From assembly GCA_905213895.1 (NCBI GenBank), contig CAJMKE010000004.1:74694-138693 (forward strand): 64,000 nt of DNA, written 5' to 3'. The notes beneath the pieces were generated by a model. That model had not been told where the DNA came from. It ran no database searches and was given only the letters and a program-made list of their open reading frames with translations. Shown piece by piece: positions 24,775 through 33,525 of the stretch. The DNA comes from an uncultured Alistipes sp. (GTDB lineage Bacteria; Bacteroidota; Bacteroidia; Bacteroidales; Rikenellaceae). Within the stretch, counting starts at the first letter, position 1, and the number at the start of each line of letters is the position of its first letter. The position numbers were made by a program, and so were the translations under genes.

Positions 24775-26415
24775 CTATCGCTCCTGCTTCCCGCGCTCCT
24801 CGTCGAGGATTTCGACCGCGCGGCGCAGCGTATTGTCGATAGGATAGATGAAGTAGTAGAATGCGCTGTTGTCCAAATCGGAATTGCGGGCGACGAACGC
24901 CTTCAACTGCGCCTCCATTATCTCCCGCGAACGTTCGATGTCGCGGCGGACGGGCTTGACGCCCTGCGAAGCCGCATACCCGACGAAGCGGTCGAACATT
25001 CCGCGGTCGCGGTCGAACATGCGCTGCAAATCCGCCGTCGTCTTGGCTGCCCCCAACTCCGCACGGCGGCTGTCGGCATAGTCTATCGTATAGCGATAGA
25101 GGATGTTGCGTCCGCTGACTTCCAGATAGTATTTGGTAACGTTCGTGGTATCGAGCGGCATGAACACATCGGGCATGATTCCTCCGCCGCCGTAGACCGT
25201 CTTGCCCTTAGGCGTCGTGAAGCGCAGCGAATCGGCGAAACGGATACTGTCGGCAGAGAAGAACTCATTGTGGTTGAAACGGTTGATGATGTCCATCTCG
25301 TAGTCGTCGTTGCCCGCCGAATAGGGTTTCTGAATCGAACGACCCGTAGGCGTATAGTAGCGGGCGACCGTCAGACGCAACGCCGAACCGTCGGGGAACG
25401 GCACCTGCGACTGCACCAGACCCTTGCCGAACGAGCGGCGACCTATGATGGTTCCGCGGTCGTTGTCCTGCAACGCCCCGGCGAGAATCTCGCTCGACGA
25501 TGCACTGCCCTCGTCGATAAGCACCGCCAGCGCGAGGTCGGTCGATTTGCCGCGACCGTCGCTGAACTGATGCACGCGGCGGTGGTGGCGGTCTTCGGTA
25601 TAGACTATCAGGCTGCCTTTCGGCAGAAACTCGTTGGCTATCAATATCGCCTGGTCGAGAAATCCGCCCGAATTGCCGCGCAGGTCGAGAACCAAATCGG
25701 TCATCCCCTCCTTGCGCAGCCGCTCGACAGCCGACGTAACCTCGGCGTAGGACGTGCGCGAGAACTGCGACAGTTTGACGAATCCCGTATTCTCGGTCAG
25801 CATCACTGCCGCCTCGACGCTGTGAAGCGGTATTGCATCGCGCGTAACGACCACTTCGACCGGCTCGGCTATGCCCTTGCGTTCGAGCGACAGGCGTACC
25901 TGCGTCCCGCGCTTGCCGCGCAGACGCTTCATGACCTCGGTCGTGGACATCTTCTGTCCCGCAATCAACGTATCGTTCACGCGAATAATGCGGTCGCCGC
26001 CCTGCACGCCCGCCTTCTGGCTCGGACCCGACGGAACGACATTGAGGACTATCACCGTGTCGGTAGCCATGTTGAACACCACGCCGATTCCGTCGAACTC
26101 GCCTTGGAGCGGCTCCTCGGTCTGCTCGAACTCGCGCGCCGGAATGTAGACCGAATGCGGGTCGAGGACTTCGAGAATGGCGGGAATAGCCACCTCGGCG
26201 ATGGAGTCGGACGGGATGGAATCGACGTAACTGTTCTCGATAAGCGACAGAACCCGCGTAACCTTGCCCCCGCCGGAGGACAATCCGCCGACGACACGGA
26301 CTATCTGTTCGTCGGTGATTCGCCGTCCGTAGGAGCGACCGACGAGCCAGCCGACGAGGAATATCGCCGCGACGACAAGCAGCGCGAAGATTCTGTGGCG
26401 CATACGTTCCGACAT
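24775..26415 (-). CDS. S41-family C-terminal processing peptidase
   Basis: 546 residues. One N-terminal membrane segment (about 9-26) anchors it to the inner membrane facing the periplasm. A PDZ domain lies at about 105-190 (GIGVVFN, GDRIIRVND). The protease core holds RGNSGG, then GSASSSEI with catalytic Ser306, and SFGKGLVQ with Lys331 and Gln335; the 25- and 4-residue spacings fit the CtpA/CtpB Ser-Lys-Gln triad. A C-terminal region of about 130 residues follows. It is nine bases downstream of the DUF3078 gene on the same strand. It probably trims or degrades envelope proteins. Confidence 0.93.
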   Translation of the reverse strand: MSERMRHRIFALLVVAAIFLVGWLVGRSYGRRITDEQIVRVVGGLSSGGGKVTRVLSLIENSYVDSIPSDSIAEVAIPAILEVLDPHSVYIPAREFEQTEEPLQGEFDGIGVVFNMATDTVIVLNVVPSGPSQKAGVQGGDRIIRVNDTLIAGQKMSTTEVMKRLRGKRGTQVRLSLERKGIAEPVEVVVTRDAIPLHSVEAAVMLTENTGFVKLSQFSRTSYAEVTSAVERLRKEGMTDLVLDLRGNSGGFLDQAILIANEFLPKGSLIVYTEDRHHRRVHQFSDGRGKSTDLALAVLIDEGSASSSEILAGALQDNDRGTIIGRRSFGKGLVQSQVPFPDGSALRLTVARYYTPTGRSIQKPYSAGNDDYEMDIINRFNHNEFFSADSIRFADSLRFTTPKGKTVYGGGGIMPDVFMPLDTTNVTKYYLEVSGRNILYRYTIDYADSRRAELGAAKTTADLQRMFDRDRGMFDRFVGYAASQGVKPVRRDIERSREIMEAQLKAFVARNSDLDNSAFYYFIYPIDNTLRRAVEILDEERGKQER

Positions 26416-26423
26416 CGCTGCTG

Positions 26424-27536
26424 CTATTTATTCCTGAACGTGTACGAGACGCCGACGCCGAGAATAATTTGCGTCTGCAACGAATTGACCTGCGCCTTGT
26501 TGTAGTACATCTGGAAATAGAACTGCGTCGAGAAATACTTCGTCGCCTTGATGTCTATCGTGTGTTCCCAGCGAATCGTCGGCACGATGCTCTCGAACAG
26601 GTCCTTGTCCTTGCTCGCCTGCTGCGTGAGTTCGTTAATCCAGCCGTAGAACGAATAGAACGTCGTGCGGTAACGGAAAATCTCCTTCTTGCCGAACGTG
26701 CGGTCGAAATCTATCTGCACCGACGAACCGCCCTCGTAGCGCGACGTGCCGTTTTCGAGCGTCAGACCGTAGCAGTACGGCGTGTTGCGCTCTTCGGCGG
26801 ACAGCAGTTCGTGATTGGCTTTGTATTCGTCGTAGGTAACTGCGCTCCACTTTTTCTTGAAGAATACGTCGCGGACGGTGTTGCTGCAAACGAACGTCGA
26901 GTTCATGGACAATGGCGAAAGGTTGATTTTGACCGGAAATTTCGGTTTCGGGCATACGTAGGTGAAACCGACCGACACGTTGAAATAACCCGGAGCGAAG
27001 AAGCGGCTCGTGCGGTTATCCTTGTCGTCCTCGCCGTTGGCGAACTGCGAGCGGAGCGAGATGATGGCTCCGAAATTCCAGTTGTCGGAAATCTTGTACG
27101 CAGGCGCGGTCGAGAGAAACCATTCGTCCTGGCTCTTGGTCCATGTCGAACTCTTGCTCGTGGCACCGAGTTTGCCGGTAACCTTGTTGTCGATGGAGAA
27201 CTTGTCCTTCTTAAACGAGTGGGTGAAGAGGATGTTGGCGATGCCGGTAATCGAATTGACACTACCGTTCGCCGCCTGCCACTTGCTGTTGAAGTTCGAG
27301 AGCGAACCGTTCACGCCGACATTGAATTCGATGGTGTTGCGCTCCTTGCGGATTGCGGCGCGCTCCGCCTTCAACTGCGCGACACTCGAAAATTCGGGTT
27401 TGGAATCGTCGGTTTTCACCGTGTCGTTGAACGTCGGCTGCTCCTTCGGTGCGGCGGTCTCGACCGTTACCTGAGCCGAAGCCGATGCACATACGAACAT
27501 GGCGAATGCCGAAAAAACGAGGATAAATTTTCTCAT
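26424..27536 (-). CDS. DUF3078 family outer-membrane-type protein
   Basis: 370 residues with a signal peptide ending SASAQ (about 22). The body is rich in alternating aromatic strands (SLSNFNSKWQ, EWFLSTAPAYKISDNWNFGAII, SSVQIDFDRTF) and ends in a barrel-like strand, GVGVSYTFRNK, whose aromatic near the C-terminus suits outer-membrane insertion. This matches the Bacteroidota DUF3078 family, of unknown function. The S41 protease gene follows nine bases later, so the two form an operon. The promoter box is at 27565-27572. Confidence 0.85.
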   Translation of the reverse strand: MRKFILVFSAFAMFVCASASAQVTVETAAPKEQPTFNDTVKTDDSKPEFSSVAQLKAERAAIRKERNTIEFNVGVNGSLSNFNSKWQAANGSVNSITGIANILFTHSFKKDKFSIDNKVTGKLGATSKSSTWTKSQDEWFLSTAPAYKISDNWNFGAIISLRSQFANGEDDKDNRTSRFFAPGYFNVSVGFTYVCPKPKFPVKINLSPLSMNSTFVCSNTVRDVFFKKKWSAVTYDEYKANHELLSAEERNTPYCYGLTLENGTSRYEGGSSVQIDFDRTFGKKEIFRYRTTFYSFYGWINELTQQASKDKDLFESIVPTIRWEHTIDIKATKYFSTQFYFQMYYNKAQVNSLQTQIILGVGVSYTFRNK

Positions 27537-27564
27537 GTTATTTTCTATTTATATTTTCACGACG

Positions 27565-27572
27565 CAAAGATA
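27565..27572 (-). promoter_or_regulatory. -7 box TATCTTTG for the DUF3078-protease unit
   Basis: Matches TAnnTTTG on the minus strand, about 28 bases before the ATG. Confidence 0.55.
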
Positions 27573-27584
27573 ACCAAAAATTTA

Positions 27585-27665
27585 TATCTTTGGCTTCGCC
27601 TTAGATACTCCCGCTCGGCAAAATGCAAACAAGTTTGCTTTTGCCCTCGCTTATTCGTATCTTTG
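27585..27665 (+). repeat. Promoter-bearing repeat module, copy 1
   Basis: The module has TATCTTTG at each end (27585-27592 and 27658-27665). Its first 34 bases match 59595-59628 (other strand) with two differences, and its last 20 bases match 59477-59496 exactly. It contains a short palindrome (GCAAAC...GTTTGC). The right end provides the nfo promoter. Confidence 0.7.
27634..27665 (+). promoter_or_regulatory. Bacteroidota promoter of nfo
   Basis: TTTG at 27634-27637, 20-base spacer, TATCTTTG at 27658-27665. The leader would be about 21 bases. Confidence 0.7.
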
Positions 27666-27692
27666 TATTATTTAACGACAAACACGACAGCC

Positions 27693-28538
27693 ATGAAATA
27701 TTTCGGTGCTCACGTAAGCGCGTCGGGCGGCGTCGAAAACGCCCCCGTCAATGCCAGGAACATAGGTGCGACAGCATTCGCCCTCTTCACCAAGAACCAG
27801 CGTCAGTGGAACGCCCCGCCGCTCACCGCCGAGCAGTGCGAACGGTTCCGCAAAGCATGTGCCGAATGCGGATATGCACCGGCGCAAATACTGCCCCACG
27901 ACAGTTATCTGATAAATCTCGGGCATCCCGAGCGCGAAGGGCTGGAAAAGTCGCGCGAATCGTTCATCGGCGAGATGAGCCGATGCGAGGCTTTGGGACT
28001 CGACAGACTGAATTTCCACCCGGGCAGCCACCTGAACAAGATAACCGCGCTGATGAGTCTCGACCGCATTGCCGAATCGATAAACATCGCCCTCGACCGC
28101 ACGCACGGCGTAACAGCCGTCATCGAGAACACCGCCGGGCAAGGCTCCAACCTCGGTTTCGCATTCGAGCAATTGGCATACATCATCGACAGGGTCGAGG
28201 ACAAGTCGCGCGTCGGATTCTGCATCGACACCTGCCACGCATTCGCCGCGGGCTACGACCTCCGCACGGAGGATGCCTGCCGCCGCACGTTCGAGGAGAT
28301 AGACCGCACCGTCGGGCTGAAATATCTTCGCGGAATGCACCTCAACGACGCCATGAAGCCGCTCAGCAGCCATGTAGACCGCCACGCTCCGTTGGGCGAC
28401 GGCACAATCGGCTGGGAGTGTTTCCGTTTCATCGCCCGTTCGCCGCTGTTCGACGGCATGCCGCTGATTCTCGAAACGCCCGACGAGGAGCGTTGGGCGA
28501 CCGAGATAGCCGCACTCAAAGCGGCAGTGGAGGAGTAA
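27693..28538 (+). CDS. nfo: Deoxyribonuclease IV (apurinic/apyrimidinic endonuclease Nfo)
   Basis: 281 residues, close to E. coli Nfo (285). It cuts DNA 5' of abasic sites in base-excision repair. The start at 27693 gives the family N-terminus MKYFGAHVSASGG. Metal-ligand regions are visible in order: FHPGSHL, VIENTAGQGSNLG, FCIDTCHAFAAGYDL, MHLNDAMKPL and HAPLGDGTIG. It has its own promoter and a convergent neighbour; a small-RNA gene lies just downstream. Confidence 0.95.
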   Translation: MKYFGAHVSASGGVENAPVNARNIGATAFALFTKNQRQWNAPPLTAEQCERFRKACAECGYAPAQILPHDSYLINLGHPEREGLEKSRESFIGEMSRCEALGLDRLNFHPGSHLNKITALMSLDRIAESINIALDRTHGVTAVIENTAGQGSNLGFAFEQLAYIIDRVEDKSRVGFCIDTCHAFAAGYDLRTEDACRRTFEEIDRTVGLKYLRGMHLNDAMKPLSSHVDRHAPLGDGTIGWECFRFIARSPLFDGMPLILETPDEERWATEIAALKAAVEE

Positions 28539-28662
28539 GACCCGCAGCGACTTACGAATTTTTATAATTATTGAAAAATTAACAAATGTAACTTCCCGCA
28601 GGCAATTCGTTACAATACATAATCGAAAAATGTCGATTTTTATTAAAATTGTTATGAAAAAG

Positions 28663-28693
28663 TTTGCATATATAAAAATTAGCAGTACCTTTG
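28663..28693 (+). promoter_or_regulatory. Perfect Bacteroidota promoter of the small RNA
   Basis: TTTG at 28663-28666, 19-base spacer, TACCTTTG at 28686-28693. No ORF of credible length follows; a structured RNA with a terminator does. Confidence 0.85.
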
Positions 28694-28699
28694 CAGTAC

Positions 28700-28792
28700 G
28701 ATTGTGGGGTTCTCCCACTGCTCATTAACCTAACTAACCTAACACAGGACCTTCCGGAGTTGCCAGACTACCAGGAAGGTCATCTTTTTTTT
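28700..28792 (+). ncRNA. Probable small non-coding RNA (Bacteroidales-1-like in layout)
   Basis: From the predicted start near 28700 the sequence holds a 5' hairpin (GTGGG 28704-28708 with CCCAC 28714-28718), a pyrimidine/adenine-rich single-stranded middle (AACCTAACTAACCTAAC) and a strong terminator: GACCTTCC (28748-28755) pairs with GGAAGGTC (28774-28781), with a further inner stem, followed by eight T (28785-28792). The length is about 93 nt. There is no coding potential. The layout, a Bacteroidota promoter and terminator bounding a short structured RNA, is what is described for the Bacteroidales-1 motif, but I cannot confirm that match by eye. Another possibility is a lineage-specific regulatory RNA. 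Confidence 0.65.
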
Positions 28793-28795
28793 GGT

Positions 28796-28804
28796 GGGGG
28801 GGGG
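28796..28804. repeat. G9 homopolymer run
   Basis: Nine G four bases past the T-run of the small RNA gene. Confidence 0.7.
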
Positions 28805-28839
28805 TCAAACTCAAAAATCAGGATAGGCAGTATAAGTAA

Positions 28840-28894
28840 AATAGGCAATATAGGAGAAAAACGTATAATACCTATTCAGCCTATATTACCTATT
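28840..28894. terminator. Long inverted repeat before the aminotransferase stop
   Basis: Fifteen-base arms (28840-28854 and 28880-28894) with 14 of 15 pairs and a 25-base loop; most likely terminates the convergent aminotransferase gene. The region also has short direct repeats of ATAGGC and CCTAT. Confidence 0.55.
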
Positions 28895-28922
28895 GCCCCT
28901 GCCCGCGTTCCTGGTCAGTCTC

Positions 28923-30128
28923 CTACAACCTGTCGAGACACCGCAGAATGATGTCCGCGCTGTCGCGTACCTCGTCATCGGTGATGGTGAGCGGCGGCGA
29001 AATGCGGAACGCCGTGTCGCAATAGAGGAACCAGTCGCTCATGATGCCCTCCTCGGCGAACATCTCCATAATGCGGAACATCTTCGCCGAATCGCCGAGT
29101 TCGACCGCCAGAAGCAGTCCGCTGCGACGTATTTCACGCACCTGCGGATGTCCTGCGAGCAGCCGTTCATACAATGCGCCCTTGCGCTCGACCTGCGCGA
29201 CGACGTCGTTGCGCTGCAAGTAATGCAGTGCCGCCAGCCCCGCGGCGCAGCATACGGGATGCCCGCCGAAAGTGGTTATATGCCCGAGCGTCGGATTGCT
29301 TTGCAGAGTATCCATGATTTCGTTCGACGCGACGAACGCTCCCAGCGGCATTCCTCCGCCGAAAGCCTTGGCGAGACACACGATATCGGGCGTTACGCCG
29401 TATTTGAGCATCGCGAACATCGAGCCTGTACGCCCCATGCCCGTCTGTATCTCGTCGAAAATCAGCAGCGCGCCGACCTCGTCGCAACGCCTGCGCAACG
29501 CTTGCAGGTAGCCCTCCTTCGGCGGACGGACGCCCGCTTCGCCCTGCACGGGTTCGCAAAGCACGCACGCCGTCTGTCCGGTAATCTCCGACAGCGCATC
29601 GAAATCGTTGAAATCTATCGCCTTCGTTGCAGGCAGCAGCGGTCGGAACGCATTCTTCCACTCCTCGCCCTCGGGTTCGCCCATCATGCTCATAGCACCG
29701 TGGGTCGAGCCGTGGTAGGCGCGGCGCATGGAAATCATCTCGGCACGGCGCGTATAGCGTTTGGCGAGTTTCAACGCCCCCTCGACCGCCTCCGCACCCG
29801 AATTGACGAAATAGACGCTGCGCAGCGGCGACGGAAGCAGCGACGCAATCTCGGTCGCATACTCGACCTGCGGGCGTTCGAGCATCTCACCGTAGACCAT
29901 AATGTGCATATACCGTTCAGCCTGCCGCTTGACGGCTTCGACGACATAGGGATTGGAGTGTCCGACGTTGCTCACCGACACTCCCGCGACGAGGTCGTAG
30001 TAGGGCTTGCCCTCGGGAGTATGGAAAAACACTCCCTCGGCGCGCTCGACCGGAATCATCATCGGCGACGGCGAGGTCTGGGCCACGTGGGCGAGAAACC
30101 GTCTGCGAAGAATTTCATTGTCTGCCAT
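28923..30128 (-). CDS. Class III PLP-dependent aminotransferase (acetylornithine/ornithine type)
   Basis: 401 residues of the class III aminotransferase fold. Key sites are YFVNSGAEAVEGALKLAKR (phosphate binding), RRAYHGSTHGAMS, ACVLCEPVQGEAG, LIFDEIQTGMGRTGS (Asp that holds the PLP ring nitrogen) and CLAKAFGGGMPLG (Schiff-base Lys). The sequence is closest in feel to ornithine and acetylornithine aminotransferases, but the class also holds 4-aminobutyrate and lysine enzymes, so the substrate is open. It is monocistronic, with a long leader of about 100 bases after a promoter at 30240-30271. Confidence 0.9.
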   Translation of the reverse strand: MADNEILRRRFLAHVAQTSPSPMMIPVERAEGVFFHTPEGKPYYDLVAGVSVSNVGHSNPYVVEAVKRQAERYMHIMVYGEMLERPQVEYATEIASLLPSPLRSVYFVNSGAEAVEGALKLAKRYTRRAEMISMRRAYHGSTHGAMSMMGEPEGEEWKNAFRPLLPATKAIDFNDFDALSEITGQTACVLCEPVQGEAGVRPPKEGYLQALRRRCDEVGALLIFDEIQTGMGRTGSMFAMLKYGVTPDIVCLAKAFGGGMPLGAFVASNEIMDTLQSNPTLGHITTFGGHPVCCAAGLAALHYLQRNDVVAQVERKGALYERLLAGHPQVREIRRSGLLLAVELGDSAKMFRIMEMFAEEGIMSDWFLYCDTAFRISPPLTITDDEVRDSADIILRCLDRL

Positions 30129-30172
30129 ATTCAGTTATTTTATAACATTTTACGTCCGTTCCGGCAAATCGG

Positions 30173-30205
30173 AATTGCAATTCCCGAGAATTTTGATTAG
30201 ATTTG
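30173..30205 (+). promoter_or_regulatory. Promoter of the SDR-ALDH unit
   Basis: ATTG at 30174-30177, 20-base spacer, TAGATTTG at 30198-30205. The leader of about 120 bases carries a 9-nt repeat tract. Confidence 0.55.
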
Positions 30206-30239
30206 CCATGCGCATTCCGCTGCCGCACGACACGCTATG

Positions 30240-30271
30240 CAAAGGTAGCGAATCCGCGCCAAACGTGCAAG
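30240..30271 (-). promoter_or_regulatory. Promoter of the aminotransferase gene
   Basis: On the minus strand, CTTG (30268-30271), 20-base spacer, TACCTTTG (30240-30247). It overlaps the SDR leader, so the two transcripts share about 40 bases in opposite sense. Confidence 0.6.
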
Positions 30272-30279
30272 AACAGAAT

Positions 30280-30315
30280 CAACGACCTTAAAGTCCTTAA
30301 AGACTTTAAGGTCTC
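30280..30315. repeat. 9-nt-unit intergenic tract (locus 8)
   Basis: Four units inside the predicted 5' leader of the SDR gene, ending 20 bases before its ATG. Confidence 0.85.
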
Positions 30316-30334
30316 CAAACAAAAACAGAACGCC

Positions 30335-31147
30335 ATGTCCAAAATAGAAGGCAAACGAGTTCTTATCACCGGCGGAGCGTCGGGAATAGGCAAAATCATG
30401 GGACGTCTGGTACTCGAAAAGGGTGCCGACACCCTCATCATCTGGGATATAAACCGCGAGAGCATCGACTGCGTCGCTGCGGAGTACGCCCCGCTGGGCA
30501 AGGTGCGCGGCTACCGCGTGGACGTGTCCGACGCCGAGGCTGTCGCCGCGGCATACGCCGAAGTGAAGCGCGATTGCGGTGAGGTAAACATCCTCATCAA
30601 CTGCGCCGGCATCGTCCGCGGCAACAGGACGTTCGACAAGCAGACCATCGACGACATACGCCTGACGATGGAGGTGAACACCATCGCTCCGATGGTCGTG
30701 GCGTTGCAGATGCTGCCCGAGATGATTGCCCGCGACGAGGGGCATATCTGCAACATCGCTTCTGCGGCAGGCATGATTTCCAATCCGAAGATGTCGATTT
30801 ACGCGGCGAGCAAGTGGGCAGTCATCGGCTGGTCGGACTCGGTGCGCATCGAGTTGAGCCAAGCCCGCAGCAAAGTGCGTTTCACGACCGTCGCACCTTA
30901 TTATATAAATACGGGCATGTTCGACGGCGTGCATTCGCCGATATTCCCGATACTCGACCCCGAACGGACGTCGCGCAAGATAATCCGCGCGATAGAGCGC
31001 AACAAGGATTTCCGCGGCATTCCGTGGAGTTTCCACTTCATCCGTCTGATGCAGGGAATCTGCCCGACGGCGGTATTCGATTTCCTCTTCGGCAAGTGCT
31101 TCGGCATATTCTCGGCGATGGACAACTTCACCGGACGCAAAAACTGA
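30335..31147 (+). CDS. Short-chain dehydrogenase/reductase
   Basis: 270 residues. The start at 30335 gives MSKIEGKRVLITGG. It shows TGGASGIG at 12-19 (cofactor binding), INCAG (NAG equivalent), Ser143, and the YxxxK motif with Tyr156 and Lys160. The pattern resembles retinol-dehydrogenase-like SDRs. An aldehyde dehydrogenase starts six bases downstream, so the pair could oxidise an alcohol to an aldehyde and then to an acid (inference). The substrate is unknown; long-chain alcohols or lipids are possible given the class of ALDH. Confidence 0.9.
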   Translation: MSKIEGKRVLITGGASGIGKIMGRLVLEKGADTLIIWDINRESIDCVAAEYAPLGKVRGYRVDVSDAEAVAAAYAEVKRDCGEVNILINCAGIVRGNRTFDKQTIDDIRLTMEVNTIAPMVVALQMLPEMIARDEGHICNIASAAGMISNPKMSIYAASKWAVIGWSDSVRIELSQARSKVRFTTVAPYYINTGMFDGVHSPIFPILDPERTSRKIIRAIERNKDFRGIPWSFHFIRLMQGICPTAVFDFLFGKCFGIFSAMDNFTGRKN

Positions 31148-31153
31148 CCGCCT

Positions 31154-32536
31154 ATGAGAGTTGCCAACACATCGACCGAGCGCATCGACAGAATCGTCGC
31201 CGCCCAACGCGAATACTTCCGCAGCGGGGCTACGCTCGACATCGCGGTGCGACGCCTTGCGCTGCGACGCCTGAAAGAGGCTCTGCGCAAATGGGAAAAG
31301 CCTCTGGCAGAGGCTCTGTGGAGCGATTTGCACAAATCCTACGAGGAGGCGTACCTGACCGAAATCAGCATTGTTCTCGGCGAAATCGACAATCATCTGA
31401 AACACGTCGCGCGCTGGTCAGCACCCGAACGCCGCCGCACGCCGCTGAAAATGTTTCCGTCGCGCAGCCGCATAATCAGCGAGCCGCTCGGCACCGCGCT
31501 CATCGTCGCTCCGTGGAACTATCCCGTGCAACTGCTGCTCAATCCGCTCGTCGGTGCGATTTCGGCAGGCTGCACCGCCGTACTCAAACCGTCGCCCTAC
31601 GTGCCTAACGTCGCGACCGTCATCGAGAAGATGATTGCCGACACGTTCGACGAGGAGTATATCGCAGTAGTTCAGGGCAATCGCGACGTGAACGCCACAT
31701 TGTTCGACCGCCGCTACGACATCATATTCTTCACCGGCAGTCCGTCGCTCGGACGCACCGTCATGACCGCCGCAGCCAGGCATCTGACGCCCGTCGTACT
31801 CGAACTCGGCGGCAAAAGCCCGTGCATCGTCGATTGCGACGCCAAAATCGATGTCGCCGCCCGGCGCATCGCATGGGGCAAGTGCCTGAATGCCGGTCAG
31901 ACCTGCATCGCGCCGGATTATCTGCTGGTACACAAAGCGGTAAAGGACAAGTTCGTCGCCGCGCTCGACCGCGAGTTCAAGTCGCTGCTCGGCAAAGACC
32001 CGCAGAAAAGCCGTCATTTCGTGCGCATCGTCAGCGACCGCGCATTCGAGCGGCTGGAATCGTATCTCGCCGACGGCGATATAATCGTCGGCGGCAGCCG
32101 TTCGCGCGAGGAGCGTTACTTCGAGCCGACCGTACTCGACAACGTCTCGCCAGACGCACCCGTCATGCAGGAGGAGATTTTCGGTCCGATATTCCCGCTG
32201 CTCACGTTCGACGACACGCAGAAGGCGATAGATTTCGTCTGCTCACGCGAGAAGCCGCTCGCACTCTACTACTTCGGCTCGCGCGAAATGGGCGACATCG
32301 TGCTGCGCCGCACCTCGTCGGGCGGAGCGTGCATCAACGACACTATAATGCACATCGCCAACGAGAATCTGCCGTTCGGCGGAGTTGGCAATTCGGGCAT
32401 GTCGAGTTACCACGGACGCGAGAGTTTCGATGTCTTTTCGCACCGCCGCGCGGTCGTCACGACCCCGACATGGCTCGACCTTCCGTTCCGCTACATGCCC
32501 TACCGCATGTTCGCGCTTGTGAAAAAGATTCTGTAA
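31154..32536 (+). CDS. Aldehyde dehydrogenase, ALDH3-like
   Basis: 460 residues, the short length typical of class 3 (fatty) aldehyde dehydrogenases. Catalytic sites are clear: APWNYP (Asn122), LELGGKSP (general base Glu217) and NAGQTC (nucleophile Cys251). EEIFGPIFP and NLPFGGVGNSG are also typical. The C-terminus (RYMPYRMFALVKKIL) is hydrophobic and basic and might associate with the membrane. It follows the SDR gene by six bases. Fatty aldehyde oxidation is the likely role. Confidence 0.93.
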   Translation: MRVANTSTERIDRIVAAQREYFRSGATLDIAVRRLALRRLKEALRKWEKPLAEALWSDLHKSYEEAYLTEISIVLGEIDNHLKHVARWSAPERRRTPLKMFPSRSRIISEPLGTALIVAPWNYPVQLLLNPLVGAISAGCTAVLKPSPYVPNVATVIEKMIADTFDEEYIAVVQGNRDVNATLFDRRYDIIFFTGSPSLGRTVMTAAARHLTPVVLELGGKSPCIVDCDAKIDVAARRIAWGKCLNAGQTCIAPDYLLVHKAVKDKFVAALDREFKSLLGKDPQKSRHFVRIVSDRAFERLESYLADGDIIVGGSRSREERYFEPTVLDNVSPDAPVMQEEIFGPIFPLLTFDDTQKAIDFVCSREKPLALYYFGSREMGDIVLRRTSSGGACINDTIMHIANENLPFGGVGNSGMSSYHGRESFDVFSHRRAVVTTPTWLDLPFRYMPYRMFALVKKIL

Positions 32537-32544
32537 AATAGGGA

Positions 32545-32592
32545 TAAGGTCCTTAACGACCTTAGGGACTTTAAGGACCTTAAAGTCCTTAA
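32545..32592. repeat. 9-nt-unit intergenic tract (locus 9)
   Basis: Five units between the ALDH stop codon and the terminator. Confidence 0.85.
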
Positions 32593-32594
32593 TA

Positions 32595-32628
32595 AAACCA
32601 GCCGCACCCGAAAAGGTACGGCTGGTTT
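32595..32628. terminator. Bidirectional terminator between ALDH and deoC
   Basis: AAACCAGCCG (32595-32604) pairs with CGGCTGGTTT (32619-32628), with a small inner ACC/GGT stem. Confidence 0.8.
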
Positions 32629-32646
32629 ATTATCGTACAATTTCCG

Positions 32647-33525
32647 CTAAAAATGCTTCACCGGCTCGCCGACGATTGCCGAGAGCAGGTTGTTGGCTGC
32701 CGACGACGCTCCGATGCGGAACAGGTCGGTCGTAAGCCACTCCTTGCCCAGAATATCCTCGACGATGGTATAGTAGAGCGCGGCATCCTCGGGAGTGCGC
32801 ACGCCGCCCGCAGCCTTGAAGCCGACCTTGCGCGACGTCTTTTCGTAGTAATCCCTGATAGCCTCGCACATCACGACAGCCGCCTCGGGAGTTGCAGCAA
32901 CGTCGATTTTGCCGGTCGAGGTCTTCACGAAATCGGCACCCGCAAACATCGAAAGCAGCGATGCCTTGCGAATCAGTTCCGGTGTTTTGAGCGCGCCCGA
33001 CTCGATAATCACTTTCAGCACGATGTCGTCGCCCATCTCCGAGCGAATCATCTCGACCTCGTTCGCAGCCTCGTCGTAAGCACCCGTCAGCATCTTGCCG
33101 ACGTTAAGCACTATATCAACCTCGTCCGCTCCGTTCTCGACCGCCATGGCGACCTCCAACATCTTAACTTCGAGGAATGTCTGCGACGACGGGAATCCGC
33201 CCGCAACACTCGTGATGCGCATCGGCGTACCGTCCACGGCAACGCCCACCGTCTCGACGAACGACGGATAGATGCAGATTGACGCGACGTTCGGGATATC
33301 CGGATATTTCTCGGGGAAAGTTACCGTGCGTTTGGCGAAATCGGTTACCGACTCGACGGAGTCGTTGCACGTAAGTGTCGTAAGGTCGACAGCCGACAGG
33401 CAGAACTTGTAGACGTCCGCCGTATGGTTCTTCGCGGCGGCAGCCTTGATGCGGGCTACCGTTTCCGCCACGTGAGCCTCCGACTGCGCCGGAGCATACT
33501 CTTTCAGTTGATTTGCATATTCCAT
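32647..33525 (-). CDS. deoC: Deoxyribose-phosphate aldolase
   Basis: 292 residues; class I aldolase that splits deoxyribose 5-phosphate into acetaldehyde and glyceraldehyde 3-phosphate. The Schiff-base lysine is Lys201 in ADFVKTSTGK; IVLNVGKML and KVIIESGAL are the other active-site strands. It is longer at the N-terminus than E. coli DeoC (259), with about 40 extra residues before the barrel. It is monocistronic. A possible -7 box (TATTTTTG) is at 33550-33557. Confidence 0.95.
   Translation of the reverse strand: MEYANQLKEYAPAQSEAHVAETVARIKAAAAKNHTADVYKFCLSAVDLTTLTCNDSVESVTDFAKRTVTFPEKYPDIPNVASICIYPSFVETVGVAVDGTPMRITSVAGGFPSSQTFLEVKMLEVAMAVENGADEVDIVLNVGKMLTGAYDEAANEVEMIRSEMGDDIVLKVIIESGALKTPELIRKASLLSMFAGADFVKTSTGKIDVAATPEAAVVMCEAIRDYYEKTSRKVGFKAAGGVRTPEDAALYYTIVEDILGKEWLTTDLFRIGASSAANNLLSAIVGEPVKHF

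Noticed and set aside
24748..26505. 585-aa plus-strand ORF opposite the S41 protease
   Set aside because: Shadow; the minus-strand product has PDZ and the full Ser-Lys-Gln triad.
28691..28951. 86-aa ORF over the small RNA region
   Set aside because: Crosses the terminator and the G9 run; low-complexity sequence and no start context. The RNA interpretation explains the region better.
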